Shown here one piece after another: positions 44,592 through 53,761 of a stretch of 64,000 nt of DNA (position 1 is its first letter; each line of letters starts with the position of its first letter). The translations under genes and the position numbers were made by a program. Where the stretch lies: NCBI GenBank assembly GCA_937924775.1, contig CALDUT010000001.1, positions 186,001 through 250,000 on the forward strand. Reading direction: 5' to 3'. The notes under the pieces are model-generated. The model did not search any database. It was not told where the DNA came from and was given only the letters and a program-made list of their open reading frames with translations. The DNA is from an uncultured Gemmata sp. (GTDB lineage Bacteria > Planctomycetota > Planctomycetia > Gemmatales > Gemmataceae).

Positions 44592-46106
44592 ATGCCGCCG
44601 CCTATGGATGCAACAAGCGGCATAACAGCAGTAGCGGCCGAGCGTTGTGGGTACACCGGCTGGATTGTGCTGGCGGCGGGAGCCTTCGCGGTGGCCAGTG
44701 CCCAGCCGTTTGCCGCCTCGTGGAATGATGGCAGCCGCTTGGCATCGGTCGAATCCCTGGTCGAACGTGGAACCTTCTGCATCGATGACAGCGTGTTCCT
44801 TCATCCACCACCTGATCGCCCGGTTTACGACCCCCACAATGAACTCCTTCAGAAGGGAACCCTCGACAAGCTCTTCATCCACGGACATTGGTATTCCGAC
44901 AAACCACCCCTGGTGAGTCTACCGCTTGCGGCAGCCTACCGGTTATTGATGCTCGGCGGGGCCCCGGCGCCAAGCGAGCGACCGGATGTGTTCGCCTGGA
45001 TCCTCACCGTCTTGCTCAGCGGTACAGGGTATGCCATCGCGGTCGGCGCGATGGGGATTCTGGGTACGCGGGCCGGGCTGAGGGGATCCTGGCGATGGGT
45101 GTGGCTTCTGGCCTTCGCCCTGGCCACGGTGCTTCCCGCATACACGCGCAGTGCCAATAGTCACATCGCCCAGTTAGGGGCGGTCGCCGCGGTGGCAGTG
45201 CTGTTGTGCCGGGTCGCGGATGCGGCCCGGACCGGTCAAGTGGCGTGGGGTTCACTGGCAGCTGCAGGATTGATCACTTCGTTCATCTACAATCTCGACT
45301 TTGGGATCGGCCCACCCTTCGCGGCGATGATGTTGGTGATTGTCGCACTTCGTACCCAGAATAGGTTAGCGATCGCGATTGGGATAGCGGCGATGCTGCC
45401 GGGTGTTCTAGCAGGGCACGCACTCCATTGCGCGATCGGCGGGGATTGGGTGAAGCCCCTGAACATGCACCGGGAATACCTCCAGTGGCCCGGCAGCCCG
45501 TTCGCGGAGACGATGACCGGCGTCGTTCACTCGCGGGGTTTCGCTCAGGTCGCTTATTCCCTCGATTTGCTGGTGGGTCGGCGGGGATTTCTCACGCACA
45601 ACCTGCCCCTGCTGTTGGCAGTGACTGCGGGTGTTTTGGTTCTAAAGCGAAAAGCGCGCGCCGATTCAAGTACGCAGGCCGTGCCGGCCAGGGGCCGGGG
45701 TGATTGGTACCGGTTGGAATTGGTCGGTTTGTGCGGATGGTGTGGGTGGGGATGGCTGATGTACGGGGTATTGTCGACGAATCACGGCGGCGGCTGCGTT
45801 TCGATCCGGTGGTTTGTCCCGTTTTTGGTGCCAGGGTTTTGGCTCTTGGCAAAACTGCTCGCCGAACGGCCGGAATTCCGCCCGGATTTTCTCGCCCTGA
45901 GCGGCTGGGGGTTGATACTGGGGGCCAGTGCGTGGACGGTGGGGATGTGGTGGCCGCGGAATGTGCCGCTGTATTGGTGGTGTTTTGGCGGGGCCCTGGC
46001 GACATGGAGCCTGATCCGCTATTTCTCCTGGCGGCGATCGTGCACGCCAGCAACCGCTTTCCATCCCACCGCAGCCTCTCGGGAACTGCCCGCCCAAGCG
46101 GCGTGA
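44592..46106 (+). CDS. GT39-like polytopic membrane protein
   Basis: A ~504-aa membrane protein with ten or more hydrophobic segments. The first loop contains WNDGSRLASVESLVERGTF and WYSDKPPLVSLPL, resembling the donor-binding loops of ArnT/PMT-type glycosyltransferases (Asp/Glu and KPP motifs). The acceptor is unknown. The start is uncertain among codons at 44568, 44592 and 44604; none has a clear ribosome site. Its stop is 3 bp from the stop of the convergent esterase-like gene. Confidence 0.7.
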   Translation: MPPPMDATSGITAVAAERCGYTGWIVLAAGAFAVASAQPFAASWNDGSRLASVESLVERGTFCIDDSVFLHPPPDRPVYDPHNELLQKGTLDKLFIHGHWYSDKPPLVSLPLAAAYRLLMLGGAPAPSERPDVFAWILTVLLSGTGYAIAVGAMGILGTRAGLRGSWRWVWLLAFALATVLPAYTRSANSHIAQLGAVAAVAVLLCRVADAARTGQVAWGSLAAAGLITSFIYNLDFGIGPPFAAMMLVIVALRTQNRLAIAIGIAAMLPGVLAGHALHCAIGGDWVKPLNMHREYLQWPGSPFAETMTGVVHSRGFAQVAYSLDLLVGRRGFLTHNLPLLLAVTAGVLVLKRKARADSSTQAVPARGRGDWYRLELVGLCGWCGWGWLMYGVLSTNHGGGCVSIRWFVPFLVPGFWLLAKLLAERPEFRPDFLALSGWGLILGASAWTVGMWWPRNVPLYWWCFGGALATWSLIRYFSWRRSCTPATAFHPTAASRELPAQAA

Positions 46107-46109
46107 ACA

Positions 46110-48359
46110 TCACCGCCCGCTGAGCTTGTCGATAATAGCCTTGGCGGCTGCAAGTGGAGAATTGGCTTGAGGTTGCGTCGGCGCCAACCGATTGGTGGCA
46201 TCGATGACGGCTTCCTGCCACACCGGGCGGGGAGCCAACGCCCCCACCAGTGCGGGAATATCCCCGACCGCGACGATTCCCGGGACTACGACTTCATGCG
46301 GAACGTAAACATACGGTTGATCGAACAGCGAAGCGTATTTTGCCAGCCCGCCGTGGGTGTAAATCAGCACCACATTCACTTCGTACAATCCCGCTAGCAA
46401 AGCCAGCAGTGGCGCACCGGGTTCCGCGATGTGGGGGAAATTCGCCGCATCCAGCGGAACGGCCAATTGCCTGGTTTTCTCGTTGGGTGTATGAAAGGCT
46501 TCGCCCCAAACGGCGATTTTCTCTCCGTCGATCTCCTCGCGAGCCGCCAGCCAACGGATGACGGTACGCAGATCGCGCAGTTGGCTACCGATCACCGATT
46601 GGCCCAGAATCAGGTTCGTTTGCGAAATGGAAGTCCGGGCGCTACCACGGGCGGCGGACGAGCCGGGTTGTGTCTCCCCGGTGCCGCGAACATCCGGCAG
46701 GCAGACCGCGATTCCGGCCTTCAGGAAAGCCGCCATCGCTTCGCCGTGGGTTGGGAAGAACGCCTGTTTGCCGCGACTCGACACCATCACCACCACTGGA
46801 ACCCGGCCAGGGGCATTTTTCGGAGTCATTAGCAGCAGCGGAACCACAATTCCGGGATCCACCTCACAAACCCAGCGGCTCAAGGTACCCCCGGGGATCG
46901 CTTCTCGGGAGCGTTCCGTCACTTGGGGCTGGGCTGCTGGCTCGATGGCTCCCAGTCGTTGGCCCCATTCCCGGCGAAGGCTGTCGCGGCTCGCCGCGGC
47001 GGACTGGGGCGGCGTGCGTTCCCGCTCCGCGAGCCGCTGTTGGGCGTGTTCTGCTAGTATCTCATGGAGTTTTTTCGGCTTTAATTCCTTGATAGCCTTG
47101 GAGTTCCAGCAAAGTAGCTCGTCGGCGGGGAGTCGCTGGCGGTATTCCGTGGGAATGGGCATCCCGAACCAATCCTTCAGGGCCGGGTAAATCCCCTGGC
47201 GATGGACCGCCCCGATGTGCGTACAGTGCGTGTTGTCGGGCCCCGCGGGACCGGTGACGGCTCCTTTCCCGGAAACCACCCGCAGGCTATCTCGGGCGTC
47301 GTAGAAGGCGAAGATTTTTTGCAAGCGCGGCCAGGCGGGGTCGGTCGTGGCGTTCCACGCGAACTCGTGGGCGTAAATCACTTTCCGCGGCGCGACACTG
47401 CCGACAATCACAAAGTGGGCGAAACCGTCGCGGGCCCCGCAACGCAGGCCGCGCGTCGATTCCCAATAGCCGTCGCCAAACCATGCGAAGTCGCGCTCGG
47501 GGTTTTCCAACACCCGCGATTCGGGTTGCCAGCCGCCGAAGTTGAATGGCACCACACAAGCGATTCGCGGATCGAGAGCGGCGGTGACCCCAGCCGGGTC
47601 CCCGCCACCCGCGACGGCCCCCAGAAGGATGATCCGCTCCCGGTCGATATGCGGCTGGCGGAGCAAGACATCCACCCCGCGCATCAGGTCCCACACCATC
47701 CACCCCATCAGCGATTCACCCAACGCGGACAGCTGCAGGTTGGTGTTGTAGCGGAAGTAGTAGTCCTGGCGGCTGACGCGGAAGGGGTTATCGTAATCCT
47801 TTTCGGTGATGAAGTCGTGCTGGCGGCGTTCGCCGTGGCCCAGGTGGTCCGGCACCAACACGGCGACGCCCGCACGGGCCCACGTCATGCCCATATCTTG
47901 CAATTCGCCATGCGTTTTCGCCGTGTGGTGACTATGGGAAATGATGATCCCCGGCATTGTGTCAGGAATTGATGCAGGTAAATAGAGATTAGCACTCACC
48001 CACAATCCGGGGCGTGTTTCATACAGAAGGTTGCGAATCGTGAAGCCTTCCCCCTCCAGTTTTTTGGTCACGACAATACGCAGATCCGAAGGCGGTTCGG
48101 GCCAAGCTCCCAACGCGGCTTTCAGCCGGCCGATCCGCTCGTCGCGGTAAACTTCCCATTGTTGCCGTGTGGTAATTTCCGCAAAGCGGCGGGTTTCACG
48201 CAGATGGGTGTCTTGTAATCGTTTTTTGGCATCCCGGGCCATCATCTGCGGCAGGTCTTGGGCGTGCGGATCGTCGGCGGTCACGACGCGAGGATCAATC
48301 GTTGGAAAATCGGCCGCGATGGAAACGGCGGCGAAGAGCGCGAGAAATGTCGTGCGCAT
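46110..48359 (-). CDS. Secreted two-domain alpha/beta-hydrolase (acetyl xylan esterase-like), nucleophiles not visible
   Basis: A 749-aa protein with signal MRTTFLALFAAVSIAAD. It carries two alpha/beta-hydrolase-type domains (~90-400 and ~555-745). Domain 1 has IIISHSHHTAKTHGELQDMG and VLVPDHLGHGERRQ but reads LLGAVAGGGDP at the nucleophile elbow, and domain 2 reads AVWGEAFHTPNEK; neither has Ser in a GxSxG context. It may be a non-catalytic carbohydrate-related protein or use another residue. Upstream in-frame codons before the ATG at 48359 are not used by the signal peptide. Confidence 0.75.
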   Translation of the reverse strand: MRTTFLALFAAVSIAADFPTIDPRVVTADDPHAQDLPQMMARDAKKRLQDTHLRETRRFAEITTRQQWEVYRDERIGRLKAALGAWPEPPSDLRIVVTKKLEGEGFTIRNLLYETRPGLWVSANLYLPASIPDTMPGIIISHSHHTAKTHGELQDMGMTWARAGVAVLVPDHLGHGERRQHDFITEKDYDNPFRVSRQDYYFRYNTNLQLSALGESLMGWMVWDLMRGVDVLLRQPHIDRERIILLGAVAGGGDPAGVTAALDPRIACVVPFNFGGWQPESRVLENPERDFAWFGDGYWESTRGLRCGARDGFAHFVIVGSVAPRKVIYAHEFAWNATTDPAWPRLQKIFAFYDARDSLRVVSGKGAVTGPAGPDNTHCTHIGAVHRQGIYPALKDWFGMPIPTEYRQRLPADELLCWNSKAIKELKPKKLHEILAEHAQQRLAERERTPPQSAAASRDSLRREWGQRLGAIEPAAQPQVTERSREAIPGGTLSRWVCEVDPGIVVPLLLMTPKNAPGRVPVVVMVSSRGKQAFFPTHGEAMAAFLKAGIAVCLPDVRGTGETQPGSSAARGSARTSISQTNLILGQSVIGSQLRDLRTVIRWLAAREEIDGEKIAVWGEAFHTPNEKTRQLAVPLDAANFPHIAEPGAPLLALLAGLYEVNVVLIYTHGGLAKYASLFDQPYVYVPHEVVVPGIVAVGDIPALVGALAPRPVWQEAVIDATNRLAPTQPQANSPLAAAKAIIDKLSGR

Positions 48360-48526
48360 GGTACACCTGCAGAACCGGCGGGGAAAACATACTGTACCAC
48401 ACCGCCACCGGTTTGACACGCGTGATCCTGACGACGTGCGCTCCACACGGGGCTTTCCAACGACCGATCGTGAAGTCGGGATACCCCGGCCACCCTGGCC
48501 GCCGAAGCCCGGTCCCTTGCGAAGCG

Positions 48527-49885
48527 CTAAAGAAATACAGTTGTACCAAGCGCGACAACACCCAGCGCAACAAAGAGAAGAATCAGCCCGGCCACGAGAA
48601 CGGCCACTATCGGACGCCGCCGCGACCACAAGCGCAACTGTTCGAGCCGTGAGACGGGCTGGGCGTGGATAGGTCGATTCTCGAGGAAACGGCGTAGGTC
48701 CTCGGCCAAAGCTTCGGCCGTGGGGTAGCGTTGCTCAGGAAGGGGTTGCAAGCATTTCCCGGTGATGGCGACTAAGGCCGAGGGAATCCCGCAGTTGCGA
48801 AGCTCCGTTTCCGGTGCAGAACTTTCAGGTTGTAGCGAATCGGATGCTGACCCTGCTTCAGCGACGGCTGGCTCCCGGGCTGTTCTGGGTTCGGCGATCG
48901 GCGCAGGCGGCTTTCCGGTCAGGCACTCGAAGAGAATGGCCCCCAAGGCATACACATCGACCGCCGGGCTTTTGGCGGGGCCACCGGCGGCTTGTTCCGG
49001 AGCGCGGTAACGCCACGCGGAGTCGGAAACACTTTCCGGAGCGAAGTGGGCCAGGCCGAAGTCGGTCACTTTCGGCAGCGGTTCGGAAGTGGCCGAAGGG
49101 AATTGGCCTGGGAAGTCCGCTGTAGCCGTGGCCTTCGGCGGTGGCTGTTGGCCCAGGCCTGGAAACAGGACGTTGGCTGGAGTCAGATAACCGTGGACGA
49201 GGCCACGGCCATGCGCGGTATGGACCGCCCGAGCCAGGCCTTCGAGCCACGCCGCGGCCTGAGCGGGCGAAGGCCACCGCGGGCCGCGTCCGCGGTTATT
49301 GTCGCGGAGCTTCTCCCGCAGCGAACCGCCTTCGAGTAACTCCAACGCCCAATAGACCATCGGCTCCCCCTGCGGGGAGGGGCAAAGCCCGCTGTCATAA
49401 AGCCGAAGTATTTGGGGATGTTGAAGTTGCGACCAAAGGGCCGCCATGGCCAGCCATGATTCCCAGGCATTGGGGGGCAGTCCGCCCCCCAGCGGCAGGA
49501 TTCTGAGCGCCACCAGGCGATTCTGCTGCCGGTGCCGGGCTTTGTAAACCCCGCCGAAGCGACCCCGGCCCAACTCCGCGATCACGTCAAAACCCGGTAT
49601 CCGCGGCAACCGGACCCAACCGCCACCCGCCTGGGGCTTTTCGCCGCTCGGTTGGGTGTCGTCGTCTTGACTGGCCCCCAGGGTATGCGATCCTGAGCCG
49701 GCCGGCCCCGCGGCCGAAAGTTCCTTGTACCGGGCCATCACCGGGTGATTCAGCTCGGTCAGGTGATCCAAGCGGGCCTGACACCGGGAGCAACTGTCGA
49801 TATGGGCGGCGATCACGGCCACACGCCGATGGGTCAGCGACTCGTTGAGAAATGCCTGCAATTCGGCATCGTCGGGGCAAGCCAT
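48527..49885 (-). CDS. Zinc-finger Ser/Thr pseudokinase with C-terminal membrane helix
   Basis: A 452-aa protein. The N-terminus is a zf-HC2-like zinc finger (Cys3, then His28-x3-Cys32-x2-Cys35), as in anti-sigma factors. The kinase-like domain spans ~97-390: GRGRFGGVY glycine loop, VALR with Arg128 at the ATP-lysine position, HGYLTPAN at the catalytic loop where HRD should be (Asp lost), and an intact TDFG and RAPEQ. Loss of both catalytic Lys and Asp predicts a pseudokinase. One helix (VAVLVAGLILLFVALGVVAL) ends the protein. The ATG at 49885 precedes the zinc motif; a TTG start 48 bases upstream is less likely. Confidence 0.82.
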   Translation of the reverse strand: MACPDDAELQAFLNESLTHRRVAVIAAHIDSCSRCQARLDHLTELNHPVMARYKELSAAGPAGSGSHTLGASQDDDTQPSGEKPQAGGGWVRLPRIPGFDVIAELGRGRFGGVYKARHRQQNRLVALRILPLGGGLPPNAWESWLAMAALWSQLQHPQILRLYDSGLCPSPQGEPMVYWALELLEGGSLREKLRDNNRGRGPRWPSPAQAAAWLEGLARAVHTAHGRGLVHGYLTPANVLFPGLGQQPPPKATATADFPGQFPSATSEPLPKVTDFGLAHFAPESVSDSAWRYRAPEQAAGGPAKSPAVDVYALGAILFECLTGKPPAPIAEPRTAREPAVAEAGSASDSLQPESSAPETELRNCGIPSALVAITGKCLQPLPEQRYPTAEALAEDLRRFLENRPIHAQPVSRLEQLRLWSRRRPIVAVLVAGLILLFVALGVVALGTTVFL

Positions 49886-50130
49886 GATAGGAATGATCCG
49901 ACTCCAGGGAAGGCCGTGATAGCGTTCGAGCAAGCCTTTCCGTCGGGGATTGTGCGCGGATTTTGACGGAAACAGCCGCTGCAGTCAGGCTGCTGCAGCG
50001 GGAATTTCGCTGCGAGGATCGACGCCCGCCAGCAGAGGGGCCATCCGTCTTTCGCCGCCCTGGTCGGCCCCGGGGGGGGGCGGGAGTTTTGGCTCCGATG
50101 GCCCCGCGGCGGATCACATCGGCGGCCAGG

Positions 50131-50397
50131 TCAACGCCCGGTGCGCTCGATCGCCTCTCGAAGCAGGTCCAGCACTTCGCGAACACTGGCCTTTTGCAAA
50201 GTTTTCCCACGCTTTTCGAGATTTTCGCTGAAGCGAATGGCTGTTTCTTGCATCCGCTCATGCGTTTCGGCAGAACCGCCTAGCAAAACCATTTCCTCCG
50301 TGCGGGTGATGCGGTGATGGCCGTCAGTACCATCGAGGCCAATCCCCAAAACCCCCGCGACCGTGACTTGTGATTTTTTCGACTTTTTCTTCGGCAT
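50131..50397 (-). CDS. Small Lys-rich protein (88 aa), unknown function
   Basis: Starts MPKKKSKKSQVTVAGVLGIG and continues with DGHHRITRTEEMVLLGG and two predicted helices rich in Glu/Arg (MQETAIRFSENLEKRGKTL, VREVLDLLREAIERTGR). It is compact and charged, without signal peptide or membrane segment. ATG at 50395-50397 is preferred over a TTG six bases upstream. It sits 246 bp upstream of the pseudokinase on the same strand and is divergent from the FHA-GAF phosphatase, so it may belong to that signalling group. No family recognised. Confidence 0.65.
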   Translation of the reverse strand: MPKKKSKKSQVTVAGVLGIGLDGTDGHHRITRTEEMVLLGGSAETHERMQETAIRFSENLEKRGKTLQKASVREVLDLLREAIERTGR

Positions 50398-50638
50398 GCC
50401 CAAACCTCGGGATTACTTCTTACGGCAATTATTGCCCAACCCACGCAACCAAGGCGTACACTTGTATTCTATGCTGTTAAACCACGAAATCGGGAGTGGC
50501 CGTCGATGGTTGCTTGCAGAAATTCCCTGGGGACGATAACATGCTTTTGTTTGGAAAACCGCGTCCTCTCATTGGGTGGTGAAACGCTTATCTCAGACAG
50601 CAGCCGTGCTCGCATCCTGAGGACTTTGGGACGCATCT

Positions 50639-52411
50639 ATGCCCTCGCTCATACTGTTAAAATCCCCCGATGGTGTGATCACCAATACAACCATTCCTCT
50701 CGACGCGGACCAAATGATCATTGGCCGCGACGAAACGCTCTGCCAAATTGTCATACCGCATCATGCGGTCAGTCGAAAACACGCGCAAATCGTTCGTTCG
50801 GGAAATCAATTTTTCATTGAAGACCTCAAAAGCCGCAACAAAACCTTTGTCAACAGCAAAGAGGTTCTCCCCCCGCAGCGGCAACTGCTCAAACCCGACG
50901 ATCGCATCAAAATCTGCGATTTTCTCTTCCGTTTCCACGATGAACGGGCCGTCAAACCCAAGGACTTGCCCGAGTGGATGACGAAGGACGTCGCGGAGGA
51001 GCAGCCGGACGACGCCAGCATGACCACCATCGAGGCGATCCAGAGCAAAAATAATGCCCAACAATTCCTGGAAGCGGCCCCCTCCGAGCGGCTGCGGGCA
51101 TTACTCGAGATCAGCACGAATTTGTCGCGGATGCTCGAGCTGGACCCATTGATGGCGCAAATCGCACAAACTCTCTTTAGCGTATTCAAGCAAGCCGACC
51201 GCTGTTTTGTACTGATGCTCGACGACAACGGCCGGCCCTACCCCAAGGTCATGCGCAGCCGCCGGGCCGCTCTCGACGATACCCGCTTCAGCCGGACGAT
51301 TGTCAAAAAAACCATTGAAAAGATGGAATCCTACTTGAGCGAAGATGCCTCCAACGATGCGGCGTTGGGGCCGGCGGCCAGCATCGCGGAGTTCAAGATT
51401 CGCTCGGTGATGTGCGTACCGTTGGCCAATGCGGAAGGCCAAGCCATCGGCGCCATCCAAGTTGATACCCAAGACCGTACGAAGAAGTTCAGTCGCGACG
51501 ATCTGAATCTTCTGACGATCGTGGGGAATCTCGCGGGAGTGGCCATCGATAAGGCCCGGATGCACGAGGCGGTGTTGGCTCGGGAAAAAGAGCAAAAAGA
51601 AATCGAATTGGCACGAAAAGTGCAGCTCGGTTTCCTGCCGCAAACCCTCCCGCAAGTTCCCGGCTACGAGTTCTTCTCCCACTATTCCCCGGCCCAAACC
51701 GTCGGCGGGGATTACTACGACTTCGTCACCCTCCCTGATGGGCGAATGGCCGTGGTGCTGGGCGATGTGGCGGGCAAAGGCGTACCCGCCGCCCTTCTGG
51801 TAGCCAAGCTCAGCTCCGAAGTGCGGTTCTGCTTGCTGACGGTCCCCAACTTGGCGGAAGCGATCTGTCTATTAAATGAACAGATGATCCGTGGCGGCTT
51901 GGGCGATCGTTTCGTGACGCTGGCCGTGATGGTTCTCGACCCCAGCACGCATACGGTCACGATCGTCAACGCCGGCCACATGAGCCCCAAACTCTATCGG
52001 GCCGCGACCCGCGAGCTGCTCGATGCCATCTCCATCGACGCCACTGGGCTACCCATCGGGACGCTTCCGGGTTACCCCTATGAACAAGTGACCGTACAAT
52101 TAGAACCCGGGGATGCTATTGCGGTCTTCACCGACGGCGTCACCGATGCCATGAATCCCGCGGGTGTTATGTTCGGCCCTGAAGCGACGGACCGCTCCCT
52201 GCATCCCCAAAGCGATACCGTTGGGTCCGCGGAAGCCCAACGGGCCCGCCGGATGGGGGAACGCCTGGTGGCCGCTGTCCGGGCTCATGCCAACGGCCGC
52301 CCCCAAAACGACGATATCGCCGTCGTGACCTTCAGTCGCTTGCCAAACAACCAAGCCACCGGGACTCACGCCGTCACCCAACAAGCTCCTCATCTGGCCG
52401 CTGTAGTTTAA
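50639..52411 (+). CDS. FHA-GAF-SpoIIE (PP2C-type) protein phosphatase
   Basis: A 590-aa three-domain signalling protein. Residues ~1-95 are an FHA domain (MIIGRDETLCQI, VSRKHAQI, SRNKTFVN) that binds phospho-Thr. Residues ~155-315 are GAF-like (SIAEFKIRSVMCVPLANAEG). The C-terminal ~250 residues are a SpoIIE/RsbU-type phosphatase with metal-binding Asp in GGDYYDFV, LGDVAGKGVPAALLVA, FTDGVTDAMNPAG and NDDIAVV. Such proteins dephosphorylate anti-anti-sigma factors or kinase targets. It is divergent from the small Lys-rich gene and pseudokinase. Confidence 0.93.
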   Translation: MPSLILLKSPDGVITNTTIPLDADQMIIGRDETLCQIVIPHHAVSRKHAQIVRSGNQFFIEDLKSRNKTFVNSKEVLPPQRQLLKPDDRIKICDFLFRFHDERAVKPKDLPEWMTKDVAEEQPDDASMTTIEAIQSKNNAQQFLEAAPSERLRALLEISTNLSRMLELDPLMAQIAQTLFSVFKQADRCFVLMLDDNGRPYPKVMRSRRAALDDTRFSRTIVKKTIEKMESYLSEDASNDAALGPAASIAEFKIRSVMCVPLANAEGQAIGAIQVDTQDRTKKFSRDDLNLLTIVGNLAGVAIDKARMHEAVLAREKEQKEIELARKVQLGFLPQTLPQVPGYEFFSHYSPAQTVGGDYYDFVTLPDGRMAVVLGDVAGKGVPAALLVAKLSSEVRFCLLTVPNLAEAICLLNEQMIRGGLGDRFVTLAVMVLDPSTHTVTIVNAGHMSPKLYRAATRELLDAISIDATGLPIGTLPGYPYEQVTVQLEPGDAIAVFTDGVTDAMNPAGVMFGPEATDRSLHPQSDTVGSAEAQRARRMGERLVAAVRAHANGRPQNDDIAVVTFSRLPNNQATGTHAVTQQAPHLAAVV

Positions 52412-52493
52412 AATAGGGATTGTTGCAGCTGCGACAGCCTCGCGCCGGATAACTGCCGGTTGCCAGAATACCGATTCCCGAACGGAGGTCGTT

Positions 52494-52814
52494 ATGCCAC
52501 CAACGGCCACACTTCCTGAAACCGCTACGGAACAGAAAACCCAACGGCAACCACCGTATCACGTTGTTTTACTCAACGATGACGACCATTCCTACGAGTA
52601 CGTCATCGAAATGCTTAAAGCCTTGTTCGGATACCCGGTCGAGAAGGGGTATCAGTTGGCGAAAATTGTCGATACCAAAGGCCGGGCGATTGTCTGCACC
52701 ACCTCGTTGGAACGGGCCGAGTTGAAGCGGGATCAAATCCACGCTTACGGCCCCGATCCGCGGATTCCCCGCTGTTCCGGTTCGATGACAGCTCTCATCG
52801 AGCCTGCGGAATAA
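52494..52814 (+). CDS. clpS: ClpS adaptor protein
   Basis: A 106-aa ClpS: a flexible ~20-residue N-terminus, then PYHVVLLNDDDHSYEYVIEMLKALFG, where the Asn-Asp and Met/Leu residues line the N-end-rule pocket, and LAKIVDTKGRAIVCTTSLERAELKRDQIHAYG. It delivers N-degron substrates to ClpA/ClpC; the two ClpP genes in this window could supply the protease chamber. It is the only gene between the FHA phosphatase and the cyclophilin. An AACGGAGG ribosome site precedes the ATG. Confidence 0.94.
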   Translation: MPPTATLPETATEQKTQRQPPYHVVLLNDDDHSYEYVIEMLKALFGYPVEKGYQLAKIVDTKGRAIVCTTSLERAELKRDQIHAYGPDPRIPRCSGSMTALIEPAE

Positions 52815-53000
52815 CCCCTGACACACAGACGCAGCTCATTCCACCCGCGTGGCCACGGTATCAGACCGTAGCCCTCCAGCCGCCGCGGGTGAAGCCTGGA
52901 ATCCTCTCGCAGAGAGAACCTCGTTCCGGTCATCCGGTGGAGTGTGGTGACCATATCCGCGTAATCTCCCGGTAGTTCACGGCGGGTGAGACGATGCGGA

Positions 53001-53579
53001 CTACTTCTCCTCCTTGATCCGGCGCACCGATTTGATCACCACGTCCTTGGTCGGCACGTCGTCGTGGCCTTTGACACTGCCGGTGGGAACGTCTTTGATT
53101 TTGTCGATCACGTCTGTACCTTCGATGACACGACCAAAGACGCAGTAGCCCACGCCATCGCGGGCTTTGGCCTTGTCGAGAAAGGTATTGTCTTTGACGT
53201 TGATGAAGAATTGAGCGGTAGCGCTATTGGGTTGCGGCGTGCGTGCCATGGCCACGGTGTATTTCACGTTGGAGAGGCCGTTATTGGATTCGTTTTTGAT
53301 GGGATCGCGAGTCTTCTTTTCTTTCATCCCCGGTTCGAAGCCGCCGCCTTGAATCATGAAATCGCTGATCACGCGGTGAAAGATAGTACCATCGTAGTGT
53401 TTGTCTTCAACGTATTGCAGAAAGTTCTTCACCGTGATGGGGGCTTTGTCTTCAAACAGCTCGATCTTGAAGTTGCCCATGTTGGTTTCGACCAACACTA
53501 CCGGGTTGGCCGCCCGGATTGTGCTGGTCATCACGCCCAACACCACCATGCACATCACCACCACTTTGAGGGAAAGCAT
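53001..53579 (-). CDS. Secreted cyclophilin-type peptidyl-prolyl isomerase
   Basis: A 192-aa PPIase with signal [19 protein letters not shown] and cleavage likely after IRA or nearby. The cyclophilin core shows [44 protein letters not shown] (the FHR...QGG catalytic strip), [15 protein letters not shown] and VFGRVIEG. It accelerates prolyl isomerisation in the periplasm. It is divergent from a secreted alpha/beta-hydrolase gene with 182 bp between starts. The ATG at 53577-53579 places the signal peptide; an earlier start would bury it. Confidence 0.94.
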   Translation of the reverse strand: MLSLKVVVMCMVVLGVMTSTIRAANPVVLVETNMGNFKIELFEDKAPITVKNFLQYVEDKHYDGTIFHRVISDFMIQGGGFEPGMKEKKTRDPIKNESNNGLSNVKYTVAMARTPQPNSATAQFFINVKDNTFLDKAKARDGVGYCVFGRVIEGTDVIDKIKDVPTGSVKGHDDVPTKDVVIKSVRRIKEEK

Positions 53580-53761
53580 CTCGCTGCCTCCGTCATGCCT
53601 CACCGCGACTGCGGCCCCTTGCCGCTGGTCGTGCTGAAGGCGTTCTCGGTAGATGAATTCTAGGAATTCCAATTGTCTGTCCCAAGTTGGCCACTGGGTT
53701 GTTGCATTGCGATGGTATTTGGTGTCTTCTGGAGCCACACTTACCGATGAGGAGAACCCCG

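Noticed and set aside
50040-50100. G-rich run (nine consecutive G) as a possible quadruplex element
   Set aside because: It lies in a short GC-rich spacer, has one long G-run rather than four spaced runs, and no positional link to a start codon.
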